Shown here: positions 1 to 11,407 of the stretch, piece by piece
Position numbering within the stretch: the first letter of the stretch is position 1
Layout: the number at the start of each line of letters is the position of its first letter
Assembly: GCA_033002965.1 (NCBI GenBank)
Contig: JAURVB010002012.1
Location: forward strand, 1 to 64,000
DNA length: 64,000 nt
Reading direction: 5' to 3'
Source: Piper betle
Lineage: Eukaryota > Streptophyta > Magnoliopsida > Piperales > Piperaceae
Translations under genes and position numbers: made by a program
Notes under the pieces: generated by a model
Seen by the model: only the letters and a program-made list of their open reading frames with translations
The model's database searches: none
What the model was told of the DNA's origin: nothing

Positions 1-198
1 GCCTGTCACACTACCGATTTGTAAGGAAATCTACAAACAAAAACATTAAAACAGAAAAATATCTGTTGGAACAGCTTGGAGCATCTTCGGCACACATGTA
101 ACCTGTATGCATCTACCATCCTAATCACCAAGAGTTAGCTCTGATACCAATTCTGGTATCAGAGAACATATGCCAAGAGTTGGCTCTAATACCACTTC
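1..198 (-). mobile_element. LTR retrotransposon internal end with primer-binding site
   Basis: This is the internal sequence of a minus-strand LTR retrotransposon that continues off the left edge. Read on the minus strand, the LTR end GGTGTTACA is followed within a few bases by GTGGTATTAGAGCC. That resembles the methionine-tRNA primer-binding site seen intact at 19921 (TTGGTATCAGAGCC). No coding sequence is visible. The assignment rests on the LTR/PBS junction and on similarity to the other copies in the window. Confidence 0.65.
139..164. repeat. Perfect inverted repeat of a primer-binding-site sequence
   Basis: Two perfect 11-base arms (139-149 CTCTGATACCA and 154-164 TGGTATCAGAG) are separated by four bases. 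Each arm matches the methionine-tRNA primer-binding core TGGTATCAGAG, so two PBS copies lie head to head, 20-50 bases from a third PBS-like copy at the LTR junction. It may be a by-product of aberrant reverse transcription or nested insertion. Confidence 0.7.
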
Positions 199-1180
199 TG
201 TAACACCCCATTCCGGTTCGCCCTTGAACCAACCCGGATGTGTCACCGGTGACCAAACCGTTCGCTAATCTACTTGATTCGGTTAAGCCAACCCGGATCT
301 ACTCTCGGCGTCTGAGGATGGTGATGCAACATGCACAACATGAATGAGATGCTTGGGTTCTAACGTGGTCCTATATGTAACATCCCCATCCGGTTTACTC
401 TCAACCCGGACCAGAACTGTTACAAAGGATCGAACTAATCGTAAACCGATTAAGTTGGTTGACCCAAAACCTAAACGGCTACGACATAACCCTCTTGATG
501 TCTCAAGATGGAGCATGCCGCTAATGCGCAAACAATATATGAATGAGATGCAAAACCCTCACACGATACTACGTGAATGTCATGATGATAGCCACACACA
601 AAAATAATTAAAATAGCAACAAATTCATAAAACCTGGAATAAAATGGACAGAGTCTCCCCTAAAAGTGCAATAAGGGGATGACTTGTTAAAATACAGCAC
701 TATATAGTATATATATAAAACAATAATTTATATCCCAATAGAATTCAAATCATCCACAATATTGTAATTGGCGTCTCACCCACCTGCAATTCATACTTGT
801 AACGACCCGCCATTTTTCACGATATTGTGGGCCTTGCTGGCTAGGTATTACTCGAAAATTTAAAAAAAACCAACCCTATATCAACCAATCCTAATCGGAC
901 CAGCTATTACTTAAAAGGTTACATGAATAATATGACGCAAATAAGTCTAGCATTTCTAACTCTAAAGAACTTATTTTCAAATGCAATGCATGAAGTAATT
1001 ATCCCACAGTCTTGGACCGTTTCCCATAGCCACATTTATAACACAAGAAAAGTAAAAAGTGAAGTCCGCTTATTAACCGTTCACCACCTGCGTTGGTAGA
1101 AAAACCACCCTATCGTCTCTTAGTCTTTAGGTCCAGCTTCTAACCTTCGGAGGCAATTCCGTGTTAGTGATTAACCACTA
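199..1180 (-). mobile_element. Stack of broken minus-strand LTR fragments
   Basis: Three LTR starts of the same type occur in succession: TGTAACACCCC at 199, TGTAACATCCCC at 376 and TGTAACGACCC at 798. All share the layout of the complete minus-strand LTR at 57673 (conserved start, then the 'acagagtct..cctaaaagtgcaat' block seen at 648-672 and 57919-57943). Each copy is truncated by the next, which suggests nested insertion or recombination. No gene is visible here. Confidence 0.6.
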
Positions 1181-1259
1181 AGCTATATAATTAAATAAAA
1201 CAAGTCCATAAACTCCCTATCATTATCAACAATATTGGCACTTGTGACCATTCCAATAT

Positions 1260-1570
1260 GTCCATTTATTAGCTGATGGTTCAATCCACCATGTCCATTA
1301 GCTGGCTGATGGGTCAGTCCACCATGTCCATCTATTCGGTGATGGGTCAGTCCATCTTGTACGTTACCGGCTGGCGGGTCCAATCTGCCATGTCCGTTAT
1401 CGGCTGGTGAGTCCAAGCCACCATGTCCATTAGTTGGCTGATGGGTCAGTCCACCATGTCCATCTATTGGCTGATGAGTTAGTCCACTATGTCCGTAATT
1501 AGCTGGCGAGTCCAATCCGCCATGTCCAATTTATTGGCTGATCGGTCAATCCATCATGTCCATACAAGTA
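1260..1570. repeat. 33-bp minisatellite, about nine units
   Basis: Tandem units of 33 bases begin with variants of 'tccaccatgtccat' and end with variants of 'ggctgatgggtcag'. The period is a multiple of three, so on the minus strand they read as an open 11-residue peptide repeat of the type GHGGLTHQPIN. The first unit grows out of the RNase H remnant just to the right (residues YLYGHDGL), so the array arose by expansion inside a retrotransposon coding region. Confidence 0.85.
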
Positions 1571-1864
1571 GTGCCTCCAAATCTTCAGGGCAAAAACTAC
1601 TGCTGCCAGTTCCATGTCATGGGTTGCATAATTTTGCTCATGAATCTTCAATTGACAAGAGGCATAGGCCACTACCTTACCTTCTTGCATAAGGACGCAT
1701 CCTAAACCCAACCGAGACGCATCACTAAAGACTACGAATCCTTCATTACCATTTGGCAGGGTCAAGACTGGTGTTGTTGTTAAACTCTTCTTTAGAGACT
1801 GGAAACTATCCTCACACTTACTACTCCATTCAAACCTGACCCCCTTCCTTGTGAGTTTGGTCAT
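1499..1864 (-). pseudogene. Ty3/gypsy reverse transcriptase-RNase H fragment
   Basis: The minus-strand reading frame carries the connection between reverse transcriptase and RNase H of a Ty3/gypsy polyprotein. Visible blocks are [27 protein letters not shown], the RNase H start [18 protein letters not shown], and [25 protein letters not shown]. In a complete element the polyprotein would continue into the rest of RNase H and integrase. Here it runs instead into the 33-bp minisatellite and stops, so this is a remnant. It probably belonged to one of the minus-strand LTR elements to its left, which is inferred only from orientation. Confidence 0.9.
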
Positions 1865-1934
1865 CAGCCGTAAACCAAAAGTCGGTCAGACGTGCGTTTA
1901 TATACGAGAATAGTTTTTCTAGAGACGGGGAGTC

Positions 1935-2775
1935 TACACTTAATTTCGTCTGAACCGTCCATTTATATAAATAGCCCACATCAAATCCTAAAAAGATTAC
2001 TTAAACCTCACCACTCCTCCCTCCCTCCCTCCCACTCCCGTCGCCGTCTCCCCCTCGCCGCCTGCCGCTCCCTCCTTGCCTCCCTCCCACCCCCGTCACT
2101 GCCTCCCCTCCCGCCCTCCCTGCCGCTCCTTCCCAGTGCTTTCGGTTCTTCCCACTACTTTGAGAAGATAACAGGAGCCCTCTCAAAGCCTACCTTGCTG
2201 CTAAAGCATCACCAGGAAGCTTGAGGAGAATCGCTACCTTGCTGTCACGAAGGACCATACGACCACCATTGCTGCTGCATGCCGGAGGATTGCCGACTTG
2301 GAGTCATCATTGCCCATTGCTGCTTTGCTCGTCGGCAATCCTTTGGAGTGTCGTTGCTGCCTGCTGCCAACACCTTGCGTCCTTGGAGTGTCGCCGCTGT
2401 TGCCGCTAGAGTGGTCTCACCAAGTTGTCCAATCGAAAAGGAGGAAGTCCAGCCGGAGCCTTGCTGACCGATGCCTTGGGGTGTCGTTGCAGCTGCCAAG
2501 GAGAGGGGTACCTGTTCGTCCTTGCCCAATAACTGGAGTGCCTCAATCAAATTTGCTGCCCTTGCTGGTCCCTCGCCAAAGCCAGAAACGGGGAGGGCAG
2601 GGAGGGGGTGGCAAGTAAGGGGCGGGGCAATAGGGAGGGCGGGAGGGGAAGGCGGGGGCAGAGTGGGAGGGAGGGAGGGGTGAGGTTTAGGTTTTTTTAA
2701 GGATTTAACTTGGGTTATTTATATAAAATAAACGGTTCAGATCAAATTTGGCATTCCACCGTTCTTTATTTATAT
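1935..2775. mobile_element. GC-rich element with about 90-bp terminal inverted repeats
   Basis: The left arm (about 1937-2035: CTGAACCGTCC, TTATATAAATA, AAACCTCACC, then CCTCCCTCCC) reappears inverted at 2663-2745 (GGGAGGGAGGG, GGTGAGGTTTAGG, TTATATAAAATAAACGG, TTCAGATC). The interior is GC-rich, and its chance ORFs resemble nothing known. A (TA)n tract sits just outside the right end. It could be a non-autonomous Mutator-like element, or a member of the (TA)n-bounded group at 2936, 16355, 22329 and 24064. No transposase is present. Confidence 0.6.
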
Positions 2776-2935
2776 CTATATATATATAATAATATATATG
2801 TTGTATATATACATAGTGTCGTGTATTTTTCTAAACGTATAGAGGTCATCTCATTACAAGGATGACCCAAATTTATTTCATTTAAAATATGATCTCGACT
2901 ATACTTGTAATTGGACGGCCCTGACATTAAGGTGT

Positions 2936-3760
2936 GTATATAAATATATATATATATATAACTGTTATTCTACGCTGGGGTAGGGTAGTTTTTTTGCACC
3001 ACGGGTTATTCTGGGCCGTCCGATTAGACGGCTCAGATCTATTGGTTTAAAAAATAGAAAAAATACGTCGTCAGTGGACTCATTGGCCGTGGTCAAATCT
3101 GGCCGCCAGAGAGGGTGAGGGGGGGCAGAGGAGGGGGGGAGCGAGAGGGGGTTGGGCGAGCGGGGTGTAAGTGGGGGAGCGAGGGGCGGGCGGAGGAGGT
3201 GGGCAGAGGGGGAGGGGGCGAGGGGGAGTAGGGCCGCCATGAGGGGGTGAGGAGGGGGCGGAGGAGGTGGGCGGGGGCAGCGAGGGGGGCGGGTGGAGGG
3301 GGTGGGCGGGTGGAGGGGGCAAGGCAGGGAAGGGCAGAGCCGACCACGGCCATATCCGAAGCGAGGTGACCTGATCTGGCCATGGCCGGCCCCTCGCAAC
3401 TGCCCCTTCCCCCTCGCACCATGCCGCTCCGCCCACCCCCCTCTCGCCCCCTTCCCTCCCCCTGCCTCGGGCCCAACTCCGCCACCCGCACCCCTCCTCC
3501 CAGCCTACCCAGCTCTAGCTTCGCGGCCCCCTGCCCTCTCACCCTTGCCCTAGCTCTGCCGCCACCTGCCTCGCCCCATCCCCTCCCAGCTTGCCCGACC
3601 CGGCCCCCCATCCCCCAGCCCCGCCTAGACGGTCGTGGCCGGAATCCAGCCGGCAAAAGAGGGGGAAGATAATTTTTTTTTATCTAATATGGGCTGTCCA
3701 GGCAAAAAATTTTTTCTACCCCTCATTTAAAAAAATATATATATATATATATATATATGA
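2936..3760. mobile_element. GC-rich element between two TA microsatellites
   Basis: A (TA)n tract at 2938-2960 is followed by the hairpin GCCGTC-cgatta-GACGGC (about 3015-3032). An extremely G-rich then C-rich body runs from 3110 to 3660, followed by a degenerate partner hairpin (GGGCTGTCC near 3692) and a second (TA)n tract (about 3736-3758). The body generates several proline-, glycine- or arginine-rich chance ORFs on both strands. The plan matches the elements at 22329-24064 and 24064-24960. Confidence 0.6.
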
Positions 3761-3997
3761 ATAAAAAGGGTGGGTGTGGTATAACAGAGCCACCTTAACT
3801 GTGCTTCACTTTTATCCCTGCCATTGGAACTACCCAACGGCGTAAGGGTGGACCACGTTGCTCGTTCTCCATCTCGCATGAGCCGCCCCCCACATCATTC
3901 CATCCCATTTTTCTTCTCCAATAAATCCCCCGCCATTTTGCCGCCATCACCACCGCAACTCCAACACCTTCCCCTTCGCCTCACCATTGTTGGCGCC

Positions 3998-4330
3998 ATG
4001 GCCATGGTCGCTCCAGTACCCCAAGTCCTGCCCATGGTGAACGTCAACAAGCTTAGCCATGGGATCTTCTCCATTTTGGCCGCCGGCTCCGACCACGGCG
4101 ATCTCCTTGTCTCCCTCCTCTTCACCCACGGCCCCGAGGCCAGCCCCTCTTTTCTGCCGCCGACGCTTCCTCGTCGACCTCCCCAGCCCCTGCAAGAGCC
4201 GGTTCAGCCTCATCTGCCGCCGAGGGGGCTTAGCAGGCTGGGTTGTCGCCAAGTCCATCTTCACCTTCTCCCCTGGCCTCTCCCTCGCCCTTGTACGCTC
4301 CCACCACCACCACCTCCTCGTTCCACTCCA
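3998..4330 (+). pseudogene. Patatin-like phospholipase (pPLAIII type) fragment
   Basis: The translation starts MAMVAPVPQVLPMVNVNKLS and contains KLSHGIFSIL, then AAGSDHGDLLVSLLFTHGPE, and in the next frame PLFSAADA. This order resembles plant patatin-like acyl hydrolases of group III (N-terminal 'KL..IFSIL', then 'AAGSG.GG.L...LFTRGP...PLFSAADA'). The block that should carry the glycine-rich oxyanion motif and the GXSXG-like nucleophile is missing between IFSIL and AAGS, and a frameshift follows. It is therefore a decayed, internally deleted copy, immediately upstream of the HD-Zip IV pseudogene. The family call is from remembered motifs and is moderate. Confidence 0.5.
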
Positions 4331-4362
4331 CCCTTATATATAATGGCGCGTTCCCTTGTTTG

Positions 4363-7300
4363 ATGCAGCAAACAAGCATGCAGGAAGCTGCCCAAGGGGA
4401 GCTTGCAAATGCAAGGGGGGAGCAACAGCTGCTCCAACCTAGAATTACCCATACCCCCAACAACAACAACAACAGAGAAGAGGAGTATGAGAGCAGATGT
4501 GGGAGTGATAACATGGAAGGCTTCTCCGGGGACGATCTAGACGCCGACCACCCGCCCAGAAAGAAGCGCTGCCATCCAAGAACTTGAATCGTATAGATAT
4601 ATTTACACATATACACATACATACACATATAATCTCTCCCGCCTTCATCATCATGGTCATATATAATATTAACCAAGTTTTTTCTTTTTTGTAACTTTCA
4701 GATTGTTCAAAGAATGCTCGCATCCAGACGAAAAGCAAAGGGCGGAGCTGAGCAACAGGCTGTGCTTGGAGAGCCGGCAGGTCAAGTTCTGGTTCCAGAA
4801 CCGCAACACCCAAATGAAGGTACTGCAAAACCTCATTTCTTTCGAGCTTATCGTTGTTTCAGACGTTTTCAACCGATTCTTCAATCTCATTTCTATTTCT
4901 CTATTTAAAAAAAACGAAAGACAATGTTGTGAATCATTTCATTTGACTTTGGTGTCACTGTATAGTTTTTGTTGTATTTAAAATTTTCATTTTTTTTAAT
5001 GTTTTGATCAGACTCGATTGGAGCGCACGAGAACGCGATTTTGAGGTCGGAGAACGACAAGCTGCAGGCAGAGAACATGGTGATACGGGACGCGATGCGA
5101 AGTCCAATGTGCAGCGGCTGCGGTGGTCTGGCAGTCTGGCAGGGCTGGGGAGGCGTCCATGGAGGCGCAGCACCTCCGCCTCGAGAACACCTGGCTCAAG
5201 GACGAGCTCGACAGCTTCTGCGCCCTCGCCGGAAAGTTCATCGGCCGCCCCTCCCCCTCCCCCTCCCCGCCACCGCCGCCTTCCCCTCCCTCCCACTCGA
5301 CTCGTAGCCGATAATGGGGTTGGAGAGGTCGATCGAGCGGTCGATGCTGCTAGAGCTGGCGTTGGCGGTCATGGACGAGCTGCTAAAGCTCACCCAAACC
5401 GACGGCCCCATCTGGTTGCCGGGTTTAGATAGTAACTGTCACAGGCCCGTTCGTAAGGCCTAATTTTTCGCCTTCGAGTTCCTGCCTGTGCGGCGTATTC
5501 CCCTCCCTGGGAACACTCAGCCTGATACTCAACACGCAATAGCTGGAGCCAAGGCCACAAACACTACACTCGTGTTCGGCCGCAATACGCACCACCGAGG
5601 TTGACCCCCGCACGTCCAGCAGATCCACCCGCTTGGTGTTGCCCTCGAACAGCGCCCTTGATCGATCACCCGTGTCCGGCCACGCACCAGCACTTCGACA
5701 GCACTCCTGGCTATCGGCACGCCTTGCCGATAGGCTGTTCCAAGAGTCAAACAGCACCACCACCGCAGCACTGCCCGATCGCCCTACCAGCAACACGCCT
5801 GGTAGAGATCGTGCCTCTGTCTCTGTTCGTCTCAGCAACCACCGTCGCCTTGTAAACCTCGACCACGACCCGGTACTAAGGTTCCCTGCCTAAACGTCAG
5901 ACAACGAACACAACACAGATATACGGGGAAACCCCAACCTTATATTAATCTGTCAATACAAGGCATTACAAGTACTCGACTCCTCTCTCAAGCACTTTGC
6001 TCGGCTTGTGGACAGCCCCCACAGCCTCGCCCCCAATGTACCCAAAATACAAAGGAAGTCACACAAGGATTACCTGGCCCGAGTAACCCTCCCAGTTGCC
6101 AACACCAGCAACCTCACAACGTGCACCTTGGATTCAAGCAAGCGTCCAGAATTCCAGCACTACTCCCAGCGCCGGCTGCAGCAACTCCTCGCTTCTTCCC
6201 TCTCCAGGTTGCTCACGTTGCAGACACCGATCAGCAGGTCTCACCACGAGAACAAGTTCCCAATCGGCCCTCTCTTCAGTCCGTCGAAGAGAAGTCCTTT
6301 TCTCCACGTCTGGCCTAACCCTTATATACTCCCACGAACTGCTGCTCCAAGATAACTCCGAATCTGCCAGCATCTTCAACTCCAGAGATCTGCAAGATCC
6401 ACCGTGTTCAGCAACCTAGCCCATCTCCCGTCCAGGTTCATCCAACGGCCTTCAAGTTTATCTTCAGCAGTTAGTTGCAACTATCCTAAACGCCCAATCT
6501 GGATAACTGCATATATTCACCAAGATACTCCAGCAACGTCCAGGAAGCTTCCTCCTAACCGTCGGCTGCACCGCTAGGATCCCGTCGTCGATCACCACGG
6601 CTCGACCCTAGGCCTTGGTTCAACCTCGCAGCAACTACCGACCCACATGCCGGCAATGGCCCACCGCTGCGTCGCCCAAATCTGCACATCGCTACCGATC
6701 AGGACCCAGTGCCGCACCAAGCATGGCGGTGCCCGCATGTCGCTCATGCCCGCGCCCATGCACCATGCAGCGCTCGCGCGCGCGCGCCCGTGCGCCCGCC
6801 CGCGTGCGCCGCACGCGCTCGTCCGCGCGCGTCCGCCTGTGCGCACACCTGCGCGACGCTCGGCGCGCTCGGCTCCGCGCGCTCCTGCTGCTGCTCTCGG
6901 TAGCGTGATGCGGTCCAAATACCGATCACCACGCAGCGCCTAGCGCCAGTGCTCGATCACGCAGCACTCGCTAGCGCACCTCGATCCGACCTTGCTGCTT
7001 TTGAGGTTTCTTCGAACCAGACCCGGCATTGCTCGGCACACCATGTACCGACCCAAATGCCGGCACTTGGGCTGCTGTTCCCGACGCCTTGCTCCACCGG
7101 CATGCTCGGTCCTCCAGCAGCGTCGTGCAACTCGGTTTGGACTGCAACATAATCACGGGTTAGCCTCGGTGTGTTGTTTCTACCACTCGGATAACCACTG
7201 CTATCCCCTTCATGGACGTAGGGAATCCAGGAACAACACCACCCAAACCCTGGTTCCCGAGACGTCCACGAATCAAGGCTGTAACAGTAACCATGGTAAT

Positions 7301-7445
7301 AGGGAGACGATCAACTATGAGGAGTATCTCAAGGTATTCCCTCGGTTTGTCGGTCCTAAACCTGTTGGGTATGGGGAAACGGAGCTGTGCAGCTTGTGAG
7401 ATGTTCTTGATCGATCCAACATTGTTTATGGGATGGTGGTGACTT
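4363..7445 (+). pseudogene. HD-Zip class IV homeobox pseudogene, split by a solo LTR
   Basis: Intact relatives are plant epidermal transcription factors with a homeodomain, a leucine zipper and a START domain. Visible in order are: the acidic N-terminus SGSD-like CGSDNMEGFSGDD (4500-4545); the start of the homeodomain RKKRC (4558); [17 protein letters not shown] and [14 protein letters not shown] (4706-4819); the zipper [20 protein letters not shown] (5048-5107) and [19 protein letters not shown] (5190-5248); LLELALAVMDELLKLTQTDG (5348); and, beyond the solo LTR, NYEEYLKVFPRFVGPKP (7310-7360). Two family-consistent introns remain, so it is not a processed copy. Defects are a deletion of about 20 bases in homeodomain helix 1, a one-base loss near 5033, a frameshift near 5145, a stop in the proline-rich linker near 5305, the LTR at 5437-7286, and loss of most of START after 7400. 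Confidence 0.9.
5437..7286 (-). mobile_element. Solo LTR with GTAAC target-site duplication
   Basis: The 1,850-base unit begins TGTCACAG and ends CTGTAACA (inverted ends with TG...CA). It is flanked by perfect 5-base copies of GTAAC at 5432-5436 and 7287-7291. It has no internal region, so it is a solo LTR left by LTR-LTR recombination. A TATA-like AATATAAGG on the minus strand near 5940 suggests minus orientation, which is inference. The right half (6590-6960) is GC-rich with an alternating CG/GC tract at 6775-6850. Confidence 0.92.
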
Positions 7446-9130
7446 GTTTTGCTTTTGTTATGACCGAATGGCTACTCCAAGGTGGCTATATAATAACAAA
7501 CGATGCTGTCTAATATAGTAATATAGTATGCAATTCGTGGTACACACAACCGTGTTTTTACCGATCTACCTTTAAACACATCTACCTTTAAACACGTCTA
7601 TCTTCGCCATGACACATAAACGCGTCATCGTGTGTGTATATATTTTTAAGTCTCTAAATTTTTTTTTCAATTTTTTACATTTTGTATTAAAGTAAAATTT
7701 TTACATAAATATATTTTAATTGAAAATAATTTTTTTAAAAACTAAATTTCAAGTCATTCAAACATTAAAAAATTCTTGACCTCTATGTTTTATATTTTTT
7801 ATATAATTTTAAAATAACCAAGCCGACCTTAATTTAATATCAGATGCGAGAGTAATGGATAATAATACATTAAGTCTTTAGGATAATGAATTTTAAATTA
7901 CTGTTTGCGCAACAAATTTTTGGGGCAGATCAACAATCTTGAGCGCATCCCCGTCCACAACGTGCTGCCAATCATACACCATATACTTTTTGCCAAAGCC
8001 ACGTAATTATACGGCAATTTAAAAACTTTATATACATGATTTATATATCTTATATAAACTGTTTAAAATAATTTAGTACATTTTATTCGTTAAAATCCAC
8101 ATAGATAAATATGAAAATGAATAATTAAAGTAGTAATATATTATCAAGTCATTCTAATATTCATAACAATTTAATCTTAATTATAAAAAAATAGAATAAA
8201 AATTTAATTATAAAATACTTTAAACAAGTACTTCTCCTTTATCATCCATATTTTCTTAAAGAAATGAGGTTGAGGTTAAAAATTTTTCTTTTTATTTCAC
8301 CCGTTCGTAAACCATATCAACGTTTAAATTCAATTGTTTTATATCTTTTTTTTCTTTTGGCTATGCTCTTTTAAGCCTACCACTACTTACAAAAATATTA
8401 GATATATCTTCTCACAAGAGCATTAATGGGTTGTCTTCGTGCATATCCATACTAACATAGTCTCTACGTTCTTATTTTCTCCTCATTGATGTTGAGGATT
8501 TAATCTTTTAAGGGGTTTACCGAATATTATCTTCGTATCCACATTTAAGTTAACTTTGCCGATGCTTCAATGTTGAATCTTGCATTTCCATTCAAATAAA
8601 AGATGAGGATGGCACAAGAAAGGGCGTACGCTCGTGAATCTCTTCTATTTTTATTTTTGTGGATATTTAATTATGTATATTTCTAAAATTTTAAAAATAA
8701 GTTGTATTAATGTCTAAAAATAGATAAAATTTTATCTACATCCTATTTATTTATTTTAAATATATTTATACTTCATTGTATTGGATCAGTTAAAAATATT
8801 TAAATTAAATGTATAACTCATATAAGCTATACAAGTGTATTTTATTTTAATTTTTCTTATTTATGAATTAGAAAGAAATATAAAAATATTTGGAAAAAAA
8901 GTTTAAAAATTCATCTTGTTGTGTTGAGTTTTTATTGAAAGTGGGTGTGACCTCCCTAAACCACGACCAACACAGCGCCTTCGTAGGCGCGGGTTTTTTG
9001 TTAGGGCAAAGGAAGTCTGAGGGGCGCAACTCATCTGAATAAACCGGCGAATGGCGACTTGGGTTTTCACCTGATCAGCACTCGTTAGCGACGGTGGATT
9101 TTGCACCGTGGTGGACCTCGACATTGCACG
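7446..9130. other. AT-rich intergenic spacer, nothing coding seen
   Basis: The first 1.4 kb is AT-rich, with short T and A runs and no long ORF, RNA gene or clear transposon end. The stretch 8950-9160 is GC-richer and ends in a donor-like CAG|GTATTT. It could be an untranslated first exon or promoter of the Yos1-like gene downstream, but nothing proves it. Confidence 0.4.
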
Positions 9131-9266
9131 CACAGTCTTATCTCCTCTTTGTTTTCATCAGGTATTTTCTGGTATACTTTTCCTTCCTTCTTGTTTGATT
9201 CACATTCATCCTTTTCCATCATCTCCTTAATCTTCTAATTCCAGCCTATTTTTTTTGTAATAAATA

Positions 9267-10205
9267 TTAGGGATGTTTCTTTTTTCTTTTTGCTTTTGCC
9301 TCCTATTAAAATCGAAAATCGAACCAAAATAAATAGAATTGGTGGAATTTGTCCGAATTTAATGCAGTTTAGTCTTGGGAAGGCCAAGGGAAAACCAAAC
9401 GGGGCATGGTTCGTTTGCTTCGGAATCGAACCGAACTTGGCAACCGAATAACCGATTGCCCGTATGTGATAGAATATAAAACTTCGCTTCGGCCGCCATC
9501 TTCCACCTTCATCTTGAGCGTTCACCCTCCTCCCCCTCTCCACGGCTCCGACCTCTCCCCCAACCCCCACGGGTCCGCCCTCCTCTCTCCTTCCCCTCAC
9601 AGGCGTGCGCTTCTAAAATTTGCAGGTGCTTCTTGGGATTTGAAGGTTGAAAATGGGCATGTTAGATGTGATATTTAGGTGTTTTGTTACTCTGATTTAG
9701 AAATTTGAATGTTTAATGTGATCTCTTATTTGAGAAATCTTGACTCTTGAGACTTGAATAGTTATTATGTTGCAAGTGTTCTTATTTGGTATTGGCAAGT
9801 CAATTTGAGAACTTCGAATATTCGACAAATGCAATGTATAACTGTTGGATGAGTAGTTGTTGGACCTCCTTTAGGTTGCCATGTTATTTTTCAAAGGTAA
9901 ATCTCACTAGCAGGTTAATGAATGTTATGCTTATCTTTCACAGGTTGATAAATGTATTGGATTAGGATTTGTTCTTATTGATTGGCATCAATTTTCAAAG
10001 ATTGCTATCATTATTTACAAAGGTTTACAATTATAAATGGGCTCTTAAATTGATGTTTCAATTCCGTTTAATAGTTTCTGTTTTTCGATTACCGAAGCAA
10101 TCGGTTTGGTTCGGTTAAGGCTAAATTTTGGTTACAATATTCAGACACCAATTACTGGTTGGGTAATTTGGTTCGAAACCAAACCGACCAAATGTTAACC
10201 CCTAC
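9267..10205. mobile_element. Probable decayed hAT-like element with CCGAAC words
   Basis: The left end TAGGGATGTT and the right end GTTAACCCCTA form a short TAGGG-type inverted terminus. Just inside both ends are repeated words such as AATCGAACC, ATCGAACCGAAC and CGGTTTGGTTCGG in inverted arrangement, with a GC-rich centre (9490-9610). Eight-base target duplications are not recognisable, so the boundaries are tentative. It lies upstream of the Yos1-like CDS, probably inside its 5' leader intron. Confidence 0.35.
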
Positions 10206-11407
10206 CTATGATTGTAGATGCTTAATTTTGGGTGCTTAAGTACAAAAAGAGATTCGATGATTGTGAATCCTCTTTTTGTGTTTGGTTCTGTATTAAAACT
10301 TGTTGATTGTTGGGAAATATGCATAGTTGATCTACCGAATGATCTTCGACATATTGCCTGAAAGAATGTTCGAATTTTTAGAATTAATTTGCCATATTCT
10401 TTCTGGGCGGTTGTTCGGGGTTTACATCTGCTTCATTTATTCTCGGTAAGTAGTCTATAATGAGTAGACTCCCTCTCTTGCAACCGAATCCAGCATCGTT
10501 TTAGTTTTGGTTTCAGGGTATCTCCTTGCTTATATAAGTTAGGTTTTTCGAAATTTTCCTGCATTGGCTTGTTAAGACATATTAATGGTTCATGATTGAT
10601 TGTATTTTTGCTGTTCAGTGTTGTAATAGTTTTGTTGATTCGCACTAACTTTATGGAGAAAACTGTTTGTATAAATGCTTGATCAGGTTGTTGATAAAGT
10701 TAGCAATTCTCATCACTTTTTTAGCTCTGACTTCCAAACTGATAGTGGATTTTTTATGAGCTAAAAAACATGTTTTAATCATGTTTTCTCAATCCATATC
10801 AGGTTTTCTTGCTTGACTGGTTTGTGTTTTTTTCATATATAATGTGCACTGAATATGCATATTTTTTGCACCTATTTTCTTTAAGAAGGCATCCTTATGG
10901 GTCAAATGCATTCATATCCTCTCTTTCCGCCCCCTTTTTTAAGTGTATCACATTTTGCAGAGTATGCTAATTTTGTTTCCTTATAAGCTATGTCGTTCTG
11001 TTCTTACCTTTTCCCTATTGTCGTGTTTATGACTTTATGGTAGATAGTTAGCACATTCCTTCAAGGTTATAAATCTTGTTTCTAACTAATAATTTAATAA
11101 AAATAATCAGCTGAAAGACTTACAGCGAATATTGGCCGGAAGACCTAACGAATGCGTAGAGATACACGAATAATAGAACCCATAAATTACTGAAATTTCA
11201 AAGTTGCTATTAAGGGTATTTAATAGGTGTTGATTTGGTAACCAATTAATTGGGTCTCAAGACCTCACAGCTGATTACAACTCATAATTAAATATTGCTT
11301 AACCATGGAAATTGGCCTGTTTTGCTTGTCAATTATACTTTATGCCCGCTGTTAACATCTAAAATATCAGCAGTCTGGGTATGATTGTGAACATGGTCCT
11401 TGCAGGA

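Noticed and set aside
3093..3672. Long proline/glycine/arginine-rich open frames on both strands
   Set aside because: They follow from the extreme C- and G-rich composition of the element at 2936-3760. Frames are open on both strands at once, with no conserved motif.
11381..11407. Nine extra N-terminal residues on the Yos1-like protein
   Set aside because: They lie upstream of the splice acceptor CCTTGCAG|GA and are not part of the family N-terminus MGLW.
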